This document shows positions 39,200 through 48,825 of a DNA stretch of 64,000 nucleotides, one piece after another. Numbering within the stretch: position 1 is the first letter of the stretch; each line of letters begins with the position of its first letter. The DNA comes from Siniperca chuatsi. Taxonomy: Eukaryota; Chordata; Actinopteri; Centrarchiformes; Sinipercidae. A program made the position numbers and the translations under genes. The stretch lies in assembly GCF_020085105.1 (NCBI RefSeq), contig NC_058052.1:16993733-17057732 (forward strand). The letters run 5' to 3'. The notes beneath the pieces are model-generated. The model had not been told where the DNA came from, searched no databases, and worked only from the letters and a program-made list of their open reading frames with translations.

Positions 39200-40452
39200 A
39201 CCCCTTAAAAAAGTCAGTAAGATAGACAGGAAAAACTGACTTGTGTGCACGGATGGCGGAAATGGAGTCAGAGGAGGAATCAGAGCGCGAAATTAGAAAT
39301 GAGGACCTGAGAGCATTTGAAAATAAAAAGAAAAGGAAGAAGAGTAACTCAAGTGAATCCAGTCAGAAAGATAAGTATCTTGTTGGTATGGTAGCTGTGA
39401 CACAAACAAACGGCATTTTCAAGAATCCACATGAGGTCGGAAAGTTTGTAGGAGGAAAGCTTGGAGATGTACATCGGTCAGGATAACAAGTGGGGCGGTT
39501 ATCATTGAATGTGTGTCATAGCGTCAGAGAGATAAAGCCCTGAAGATTCATGCGTTTAGAGGTCACAGTAGTGTGACTTGCTTCCCACTCGGAGCAGAAA
39601 TAAGGAAGAAGGGAGTAGTAAGCGGCGTGCCACTGACAGTAGAGGCCGAGTCATTTCGGGAGGCTGAAGGGGTGCGTGAGGCAAGAAGGCTGACAAGATT
39701 CAGAAATGGGCAGGAGGAGGACAGTAATTCAGTGTGTTTGACGTTTGACGGGGAATTACCAGAAAGAGTGTATCTAGATTATGTGTGTTATAGGATGAGG
39801 CCATATGAGAGAGCGCCTCTCAGATGCTTCTGCTGTCAGGAATATGGACATGTTGCTGCAGTATGTAGAGGTGGCAGAAGATGTGGGAAAGACAACTGTA
39901 AAGTGGAAAAAGAGCAAGCAAAGTGCCTGCACTGCGACGGAAAGCACCATACGGGATCAGTACAATGCTCAAAAAGAATTAAGGAGATAAAAATGAAAAA
40001 GATCAGAGCAGAAAAGAGATTCTCATATGCTGAAGCTGCTAAGAGTATGGAGAGAAACGGTGAAATGGTGGCAGTACAAAGGGAAAAGGAGAGGAAAGGA
40101 AATGGAGATGAGCAGAACATCAGTATAGACAAACGATTTCTGGCATGTATTGCCATGGTTATAATGAAGGGGAAGTCAGAAAGGATTAATATGGTGCTGG
40201 ATGCTGCAAGAAGATACTTGAATGTTGTGGACATATCTGGAGAGGAGCTGGATGTTACATTGAGGGAAGGAGTTGCAACAACTCAGACAATTGGGTCTGG
40301 GTTATAGAATGGACTATGGCATGGGATCACGTTGGGTGGACACTGTAAATACTTTAAACTGTGAAGCTGTTAAAATTCAGTAGGTGGCGGTAATGCACAA
40401 TTAGGGATGCCAACCGCCATAAAACTCAACAGAACATGAAGAAGAAGAAGAG
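39200..40452 (+). mobile_element. LINE remnant with ORF1 (I/Nimb-like)
   Basis: Two plus-strand frames, 39241-39486 and 39573-40307, together resemble the ORF1 protein of fish I-group LINEs. They have a charged N-terminal part, then a CCHC zinc knuckle (CCQEYGHVAAVC) and a second Cys/His cluster (CLHCDGKHHTGSVQC). The coding region is broken. The frame is followed directly by a short 3'UTR, GGTGGCGGTAATGCAC to GCCAACCGCCATAAAA, and a GAAGAAGAAG tail, a known teleost LINE 3' end. No endonuclease or reverse transcriptase is present. Not a host gene. Confidence 0.6.
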
Positions 40453-40559
40453 GTGTGCACAATTGAAACAAAGTATGAAAGCCAATTTTATTATGACACT
40501 AAATTAAATAGCCTACTGCTTTAAAGAGCCACATATTGTGCATTAATTAATTTATGTGT

Positions 40560-40790
40560 AGTAGTACTTAAATGCACAAAATAATGAGTGCATTAATCTA
40601 TCATACCAGTAGATGTTTCTTAAAATAGCTTTAATGTGTTAAGCTACTTTTTCTGAGTAGCTTGTAGTGTAGCTTGCAGCTTTTGAGGAAAATGTATTTT
40701 TTCTGTAACTTAACTACTTCCAATGAAGAGTTGCTTTCAACTTAACCAACTACAGTTTATGAGTATCTTCCCCAACACTGCAAATGATAT
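40560..40790. repeat. Teleost dispersed repeat (AGTAGCTT-rich)
   Basis: Contains AAGCTACTTTTTCTGAGTAGC, TGTAGTGTAGCTTGCAGC and CTTCCCCAACACTG, the end of a common fish non-autonomous repeat. Class not assigned. Confidence 0.5.
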
Positions 40791-41054
40791 ACATGTAATG
40801 TATACTACTTACAAAGTCAGTGGATCCAAACTTTCAAAAGAAAAGGGCAGCTCTCTGAGTATACTGACATGTGGTGTAGTCTTTCTCTTCACCAATAGTC
40901 ATGAAAATACTGTTTTATCAACATCACCGTCCCTTCCATAACTCTACAATGCACTGATAATACCAAGTTACATGTTGCTATTTAAGTTCTAAATGTTTGT
41001 AGCTTCACAAAGCTGCTGAAATAAAATTATTTTGTACTCCACTATGCACTGCAA

Positions 41055-42440
41055 TGGGAGTTGTTCTCAACCTTTTTTGGGCCAGCGCCCCCCTATCCAT
41101 TATCCAGGTCCCTTACTGCCCCCCATCAAATAAAATGTAGGCTAACTGTCTTCCCTGAATATTAATGTTGATTATTATTCTGTATTATATCATTAAAAAA
41201 GCATGTAATTGAATGCCAAATAACATTTTATTTAACTGGACAGTAACTTGGAATATCATTATCACATGTTTAAAGGCAGAATGAGTAAGAATTTCTTAAA
41301 AAACACTGTAGGCTATAGATATACAAAACATTAAAAAATAATCCCTCTCAATCATCACTTATGACCGACTAGAAGTGTGTGGCGGTGTCTGTCCTCTGCC
41401 TGTATTTTCTTATTATTTAGCTGTGTTCGGGACATTTCTGGGTGTCAACCTGTGGGCAGTGGGTGTGTAGCCACCAGCCAATAACAGCACGCAGGGTGTG
41501 AGGTCGGGACTGTATAAAAATGTACCGAACAGGTTAGGCTGTATTCACACCAAATCAGGAGATTTGGAGATTAGCGCAGGGTTGTGTGGCGGTGTGGGAG
41601 TGTCGCAACATGGCCCATTTGTGTGACGTGTGTGCTGTTTGTAGCACAAGTAGAAATACTAACCAGGATTCCCAAATTGAAGAGCGCTACAACGCCAAGC
41701 GACTGCATGGCGATTAACGTCTTTGTACTCCCTCATGGCAGGGTTGTACCACTCTGGAAAGGTCAAAGCGGCAAACAGTCTCTTTTCCATCTTCAGTTAC
41801 TCTGTAAACAGTGGAATGCTACATGGTAAACAAGGTTCTTCTTCCGTGGGCGTCTTCCAGTCTGATCGCCAGCTTACTTGATTGGCCAACTGAGTGTGAC
41901 GTCGGGGTTGCGTTTTTGTTGGTTTCAACTTTTCGCCGCAGGGCCATTGTGTTTTCCCCCCCACAGCCTAAACACACTTTCATATGAACGGGAGGACTGG
42001 CGTTTTTGTCGCAATGCCTAATTTTGTGTAAATACAGCCTTACGTTGCTGTCTCCGTCTCTCTCTCCTCTGCACTTTGTGTCATGGCTGTGTAAAGAGCT
42101 GGTCTCACGCAGAGCAGAGAGGCCACAGCAGACAGGATGAACCATGTGCTTCAGCTGCATGCACAAAATCTGGCAATGCGCCACCTTCTCACAGGGCTAT
42201 GTGGAGGTGTGGGGGCGTGTTTGTGCTTTAGAACGTAACTGCCATGAAACAGAAAACAACATTCTCTCTGATTCACTGCTTTGTTCTAGAGAACTGGGGA
42301 GGCCAGCTTTGAATAACAGCAACCGACAAATCCTACTCATTCTGCATTGAAGGCTTAAGCAGGTGTCGTCCCCCGAACACCTCAATGCCCCCCCTTTCAA
42401 AAATATTGCTTCCAGCACCCCCAACATTCACATTGAACAC
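41055..42440. repeat. Composite interspersed repeat region
   Basis: It begins TTCTCAACCTTTTTTGGGCC AGCGCCCCCC-like and ends with CAATGCCCCCCCTTTC and CAGCACCCCCAAC, which look like the two sides of one unclassified repeat. A Harbinger-type MITE is nested inside (41537-42039). No gene seen. Confidence 0.4.
41537..42039. mobile_element. PIF/Harbinger-type MITE
   Basis: A 503-bp element with inverted ends: GGCTGTATTCACACCAAAT at the left, and the complement of GGCTGTATTTACACAAAAT at the right. It is bounded on both sides by TTA (41534-41536 and 42040-42042). A 3-bp TTA/TAA duplication with GG-starting inverted ends is the Harbinger signature. There is no transposase frame, so it is non-autonomous. 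The inverted repeats still match at about 16 of 19 positions. Confidence 0.75.
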
Positions 42441-42559
42441 CTCCTGGAAGCGCTAAATTACATTTAACATCATGACTTATTCTCTAAACATGCAATATAA
42501 ATGTGTATTGATTTTTAAAAGGAATGAAAACAGTATATACACATTTAAAAAGAAAGTTA

Positions 42560-42965
42560 AAATACATGGCTAGTGTTACAGACAGAATAGCAGGAGACAG
42601 ATGGAGACACAGATGGTTTTATTGTACACAAGTTTAAACAAGCAGTGAGTAGAATGGGTGATGATGGTTACCGATACCGTCCTTTGTTTAGTGGGGTAGG
42701 AGACCGGGAGTCAGGAACTCAGGAGAGGCAAAAACACACTGTTCAACAGCTGGAGTCCACTGCATTGTCTGGTAGGGAGGCGCATAATGTCCTTGCAGAA
42801 ACAAGACCAGACACTGACTGAGGTGAGTGGGGTGTTTTTGTACTGGAGCTGAAGCGATGCAGATGAGTATCAGGTGTGTAATTGGCAACAGGTGTCTGAT
42901 TAGAATTCTGGTGAGGGAGTACGCTGTGGTTGTGAGGTTGTGGAGCCTGGCGTGTCCGTGACAGC
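42560..42965. repeat. Probable interspersed repeat, class unknown
   Basis: GACAGACAGAATAGCAGGAG to GTGTCCGTGACAGCTAG has a different composition from its flanks, and its final words recur in many fish genomes. I cannot assign a class or exact ends. Confidence 0.3.
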
Positions 42966-43415
42966 TAGTATACACAATGAATTTATAAACATCAGTTTTA
43001 TAGAATTGTATGTTGATGCCTATTAAATAAAAACAGTAAACCCAATATACTTGTACTGCAGATAAAGACTTGTGACTGCCCTTGTCAAACAAACAGGTCA
43101 GTGCTTGTTTGTGATGTTTTGCAGCTATGCAGAGGTGGATACAAATGCATGGCAAAGGAGAAAAAAACTAAATAAACTTGGTGCTGAGACATCATGCTAT
43201 ACATAACACTATCATCTTTTCAACCTGTTGGAGAACAAAAGAAAAATGAAAATGAGGACAGAAGAACAAAGAAGCTATGTCATGCAAAGCAAAAATGATG
43301 CAAGTTTGGAAAAATAAAGTAACTCAAAAAAAGTGCAACATTTTGACTTGTGCAGAAAATACAGAACTACAGTATGTGAAAAGTGTTCCTTTGTCTGTTG
43401 CTTTAACCACACACA

Positions 43416-44428
43416 TCATTCCACATGTGACCTCTGGGGAGAGAAGGAGAGACAGATGTGAAAGTTTCTGTTTTTGATGAATTTCAAATTTGCTTCATTT
43501 AGATTTTGTTGTGGATTGTAAAATAACAAAAACGAAAAAAAACCCATACTTATGTGTGTATTAGCATGCTGCTTCTGTTGTGTATTACATATTAAGGTTT
43601 GAATGGTTAAGGGTTACCTCGTTTGAAGTTTTTCTGAAGCATCTTAGTTCCTCTTCCGTCCGTGTTGAAGGAGAAAAAACAAATGTCACAAATGACAATG
43701 AAATCCTCTCTACTTCTATGGCGTAATGCAGCCTTCTCTGTGAAATAATATGTTGGGAAATTAATCTGCATATCTTACCGTTGATGTGGCTGATGATTCT
43801 GCTTTGGTCTGCTCTAAAAGAGACAGTAAACCACCTGTTACTGACTCTGAATGCTTAATGACAATAATGCACAATAGTCCTCATTTCAAACTAAATATTT
43901 CAGAATAACGAGATTTTTTTTTTTACATGAATTTGATTTATCAGTTCACCGTATACTTACTGTGTCTTTTGAACATAAACCAGATGAACAAGGTCACCAT
44001 TACAAAGATCAACAAGCTCAGACGGATGCTGAAACTCTTTAAGAAACTGGAGGAAATGCTGCAAAAAATTATAAGTACACAATGCAAATTAATAAAAAAA
44101 AAAGAACTGTTATTTAAACAGTCCTGCGATAGCGTCTAAAATCTATTTATCATCCTGGTCATTTACTGCACTACAGTTTTACAAAATCATATATGTTATT
44201 GTTAATTAATAGAACTTATCATCTAATATCAGTTAAAACACATGTAGATTCCCACAAAGACTGTTTTCTGGAACACAAAATGGCCACATTTCTTTAAATA
44301 CTGTATGTCAATGCAAAGCCTACTGACCTTGGGTGTCCACCATGAGCTGTGGGTGCTTCGCTTGGAAAGACAGAAGGTTGATTCACTTCTATATTAATTC
44401 AAAACATTTAGAGATTGTTACCCGACAA

Positions 44429-44518
<90 letters not shown>

Positions 44519-45854
44519 CTTGTAGTACTTACTAGTGGTAGGTTGCTCAGTAACAGTTACATGCACTGGCATCTGTAAGTCTCCTTTAACACACAAATAC
44601 CAGCCGCTGCTCTTTGTCTTCAGTCCACTCATAGTCACAGTAAAAACATTGTGGACACTCGTATTGATGGTCACTGTTGTTCCATCTATTGATCCCCATG
44701 GCCTTGAAACACAAGAGCTGCCCAGCCTACACCACTTTCCTTCTCCAGAGTTACTATATTGACAATTGATGGTTATTTTTTCTCCATTAAATCCTGTAAT
44801 CTTCTGATAATCCACATAGAGACCGGGCGTACCTTAAGGGAAAACAAATAGTATTCAGTAGAAAGTTGTGGATAGCCTTTGGTAAATAAATAAATACTTT
44901 CCTCAACGGTAAGACGGTGTAGTTCCTCATTCGTCCAGGAGTGTTCTATCGTAGAAAAGGTTTCAGTCATAGTCATCTGGGCACTGTTTTCAGAATCAAG
45001 ACGTTTCGGCTCCCATCCGACTTTCGTGTCCAGATGACTACGACTGAAACTTTCCTCAACCTTTACATTTATCCTCATTACTTTTGGCTGACAAAGTAAC
45101 TATATGAAAAAGAATTGTATCTGCAGCAAACAATGAGACCCTCCTTAGTGTTTTTCCTCCAAATTGTTAAAATTTCACAATGGATTTGAAATGTGCATAA
45201 AGATGCTTTAAGGGCTCTTACCTCTGGTGACTGACAGGTGAAAATTCTCTCTGATATCTGCCCCCCCATTAATCCCCACAGCACACCAGTAATCAGCATC
45301 CTTATCCGTCAGATCTTTTATAGTCACAGTGAAGATTCTTTGGTTTTTGTCATCAGAGATTGAAAACTTTCCTGGATTCTGTGGTTGGTTTGTTTGAACT
45401 GCATATGAGCAGGAGGACCAATAATATCCTTTACACAAGTATTTCACCTGGTTTTTGTATTGTGAGTCATAGAGACATGGGATAGTGATCGACTCTCCAA
45501 CTTTCACTGATACTTGACTGACTGTAGTTACACTGTGAATTCCTGCAACAAGAACAAATACAGCATGGTTATATTCACTAACAATAATTTTCCTTCACAT
45601 GACCTGCCTGCCTATTGTAGGTGTTCATATTAGCTGTTATTTTATGTCATTATAGTCTTCAGAAAATATGAACTAAAAACTGTGGGGTATTACTTATCTA
45701 ACTGATATTTAAAGAATCATAATATTGTCGTCATTAACATAACTGCCCTAACCAGTAGAAACATAAAAAAACATATATACAAATTGTAACATGACCCTTG
45801 TGACTGACCTGTGAGTCCAGTGAGGATGAGGAGAAAGCTGAGATGAACAGTCAT
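43416..45854 (-). CDS. CD300/CMRF35-like receptor A (pIgR-like), ITIM lost
   Basis: Proposed exons: 45854-45809 signal peptide (MTVHLSFLLILTGLTG), 45542-45222 V-Ig 1, 44832-44533 V-Ig 2, 44355-44328 stalk, 44058-43961 membrane, 43813-43779, and 43433-43416. All phases agree (281 aa). Ig 1 has the family cysteines in CLYDSQ, YLCKGYYWSSC and DADYWCAV; Ig 2 has them in CQYSN, KWCRLGSSC and GWYLCVKG. These are pIgR/CD300-type folds with an extra disulfide. The stalk exon must use a different acceptor (GAAG) from B and C to stay in frame. The ITIM exon has lost its acceptor and its tyrosine, and the next exon stops after RSHVE, so the tail lacks tyrosine motifs. The membrane segment (SIRLSLLIFVMVTLFIWFMF) has Arg where B and C have Pro. 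Surface immune receptor by family. It could be a decoy, adaptor-coupled, or a decaying gene; the last exon is uncertain. Confidence 0.75.
43585..43660 (-). pseudogene. Decayed ITIM exon of receptor A
   Basis: It aligns with the GCTGAAGAGGAAGTAACATAC start of the B and C ITIM exons, but the acceptor AG is now GG. The EEVTYSTV coding stretch reads EEELRCF, so the tyrosine is gone. Downstream codons still resemble RKTS. Confidence 0.65.
44434..44516. repeat. (TA)n microsatellite in receptor A intron
   Basis: About 41 uninterrupted TA units, only 17 bp from the donor of the Ig 2 exon (44533). Genes B and C lack it at the same place. Such long TA runs are unstable in length and difficult to assemble. 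Confidence 0.95.
44908..45048. mobile_element. Penelope-like element end fragment
   Basis: A 141-bp insert flanked by the perfect 12-bp duplication ACTTTCCTCAAC (44896-44907 and 45049-45060). The insert shares GACGGTGTAG, CATTCGTCCAGGAGTGTTCT and GACGTTTCGGCTCCCATCCG with the larger element at 63018-63700. It also holds an internal hairpin-like pair, GTTTCAGTCATAGTCATCTG / CAGATGACTACGACTGAAAC. The same intron of gene B has the empty site at 50901-50912. Confidence 0.8.
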
Positions 45855-48825
45855 GTCGGTGAGGGAGCAGAGTAAGACAAAACTACACGAACCAACGCAC
45901 TGACAGACTGATTTTCTACTTCCTGATTTTCCTAAATATGCTTTTGCAACAGTTAACCTACTACTGTAAGACAGTTGCAGTTGGTCAGATGATGTATAGA
46001 AATAGCTATCCAGCTCTAGCGCACTTTCAGAATAAAGTTTACAGTAGATACAACATTTTAGAACAAAAGACCAGCACTCCAAGCAAATGGACTGAAAATT
46101 GTTCATTTATTAAAACATGGCAGAAGCAAATATTGCAACCTTTCAGTCCTTGTATATCCAATAGTGATAGAAATAATAAAGCTTTAACAGCATCACCCTC
46201 CTTTTAATACCTCTTAATTCCAATAATAACATTTTCCTGTTGACGGTTGTCAGTGCTTTAAGAGTATAACGAGTGTCAAATGTTGATTTTGGCTTCTCAA
46301 AAGTGGTGAAATAAAATAATAAATCTGATTTCTGAAACAACCCCTCAGTGTGACTGTTGAAAACCACTAAGCAATTATTCAGTTCTCTACAGCACCGCAG
46401 GACTCAACTGTTTTCCTACTCATTTTATGACACTGCAAGTTTTTTTTTTTTGCCTTATTCAGTTACATTTAATAATGATTTATTTTCTAAACATGCAATA
46501 TGCCTAAATGTGCACTGAGGTATGAAGACTCATATATTGAAAAATAAATTAGGTAAAACACAGAGAAAATACACTATAAGTTTCTAAACATTCATTCAAC
46601 AGTGAATGGTCTTGTCAAACACTTGGCGATTTTAGGATTTAAAAAGTTTCTAACGTGTTTCTACGAACACTAAAATTTCTACACACGTTTCCCACAGCAG
46701 CACTTAAGAGCGATTGCACGTCTCCTGTCCGTGGTGTCGAAGATGCTGAATATGCTTTAAAGTAACTTCTGTCTATAAGCCGTGCTATGTATTAAAACTA
46801 CATACATCACAGTGTGTGGTAAACTAAATGTTTTATACTTGGAATTGTTCAGTATAATTAAACAAAGTAAACAGTTTGTTGCCCTTTATAAATCAATGTC
46901 CCTGGGTGTAAGTCAGCTTAAGAAAGTAAACTTTGATTGACCTGCTACTCAGGCAGACCTCACTCTTAAGCACATATTAAACCCAAAATGAAGCAGTGGT
47001 CGTTTCTATAATTTTCATGAATGTGCACGGCATCCATTGTGAAGGTCATAATTACTGTTTTAAACCTATAAGTGTGTGACAAACACCACACACACCATAA
47101 ATAAAAAGAAAAGGGAAGATATGGAAACTGAAAAAACAACATTAGGAAAGTGTCATTTCAGCCAGAAGAGATGAATATATTAGATGAGAAGGGGGACAGG
47201 AGGATGATGATGACAGAAACAGGAAGATCAATGAATTATTTGTGTTGGTTTAATTTTATTTTCTTACTTTGTCATTTAAACATTATCATTCATTTTACAT
47301 CAAACGTCACTTAACAGAGAAAATGAGTGTTCATGATAAAAGTATAGAATAAAAAATGAACAAAAACAATTAAAACTTAAATAAAACATGTAGTTTTTGG
47401 TTCCTCCTGCAGGTTATGGAGCTTCTTAAGATGCTCTTAGGCTCCTACGAGTGGGTAGGAGGCACTCGTTAATCTACAATCATTTCTGAGAGTGCAGAAT
47501 GCTTTTGTCGATGCTTTTGGGAAACACCTGTTAGGCTCAAGAAGGTTCATAAGATGGATTTTACGATCATCTTAGCTTTAAGTTGCTTTTGGGAAACAAG
47601 GCCCAGATCAGTACTTGCTTGAAATGCAGCTATACAGAGGAGGATAAAAAATAGAGAGATGGTGTAAAACCTCAAAATGAAAAGGAAAAAGTTACTGAAA
47701 AACCAAACAACAACAAATCTACCCACTGGTTAAATGCCACCTGTAGTGTTGCCATGAATGTGTAGTTTTGTAGTTAATTACAGTATATCAGTTACAGACA
47801 CTGAACTGTTTTAAGTAATGCTTTCCAGAATAGCAAGGTCATAGTCTATTTGCGAAGGCAATGGCCTTTACTCTTTATTTTCTCAGTGCTGTGTCAATAT
47901 CTCTTGTGATTGCAGTGGATTATCTATTATCTTATCTTTCTGAAACAATCCTGTTTGTGGAAAAGTTTTGCCCAAAGCAAGTGTGAATGTAGCACATCAT
48001 GTAAGAATTATGTTTTCAAATTGTGCCATATTCAGCTGTGTCATGTACTATTTCAGAATGTATTTAAAGATAATTATGACAAATTCTTGTCTCTTACAGA
48101 ACATCTTTCACATGGTTGTTGAAGAACCAAGATGGACAAATGCAAAGATGGAGGTACACATTACAACACTGCTGAGCCAACCTATTCTATGTTACATCTT
48201 CAGTTTTTGCATTAACTTGTTGGAAAACAGAAGACAAAATGACAATTAGGAAGAAAGATCGAAGACAAAACAGAGTCTGCAGCCATACTAGCAGCTCCGT
48301 GAGCCTGCACTTAGGCACAGTGGTGCTTTGAGCTAAATGTTAACTTTAGCACGCTAACATGTCCACAATGACAATGCTAACATACTGATGTTTAGCAGGT
48401 ATGTTTACCATGTTCAACGTCTTAATTTAGCGTGTAAACATGCTAACAGCTAATGAGAAATAAACACAAAGCAAAGCTGAGGCTGATGGGAATGTCATTA
48501 GTTTTGCAGGCATTTGGTCATAAACAACAAATTAAAATTTTGACCTGATGATGGCAGTAGATGAAAAGTGGATCACCAAAGTTGTTTGGATACATCCTCT
48601 GGACACCAGGAATGTCTGTACCAAATTTTATAATAATCCATCCAATAGCTGTTGTGATATTTCAGACTGGACCAATGTGGTGGACTGACTGACAGACAGA
48701 ATTACAGTGCCATGTAGCCACGCTGCTAACGTGGTTAAAAAAATGTGTGAAAAAAGCTTCATAAGGTATGTAAGAAATGGTGTGAGGCTGGGCTTGGATC
48801 TCTTAAAATATACCCTTTTGCTTTT
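45855..48825. other. Spacer between receptors A and B
   Basis: No exon found apart from those listed. The A upstream flank near 46300-46370 is similar to the B upstream flank near 52040-52115 (TGGTGAAATAA, TTTCTGAAACA, CCCCTCA, GACTGTTGA), so the duplicated unit includes 5' flanking DNA. A dispersed repeat fills 48270-48735. Confidence 0.6.
48270..48735 (+). repeat. GCTAACATGCTAAC-type teleost dispersed repeat
   Basis: Contains ACGCTAACATGTCCACAATG, GTTTAGCAGGTATGTTTACC, TTTTGACCTGATGATGGC, GGATCACCAAAGTT and CCATCCAATAGCTGTTG, as in one of the most abundant percomorph repeats. Confidence 0.75.

Noticed and set aside
39241-40307. A host zinc-knuckle gene
   Set aside because: The CCHC pattern could suggest a host protein, but the adjacent GCGGTAATGCAC-type 3' end and GAA tail mark it as a LINE remnant.
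42688-43155. 155-aa minus-strand open frame downstream of receptor A
   Set aside because: Partly in a probable interspersed repeat and partly in the 3' flank of A; it has no Ig, membrane or ITIM feature and does not splice sensibly to the receptor.
44434-44516. Repeat of the TA run as a coding YIYI stretch
   Set aside because: The plus-strand frame 44333-44578 is created by the microsatellite and is not a gene.
44516-44815. Starting the receptor Ig 2 exon at its internal Met
   Set aside because: The Met in YVMDYQ-like position is only the first ATG of the open frame. The acceptor at 44832 and the matching phase show that the exon begins upstream and is spliced to Ig 1.
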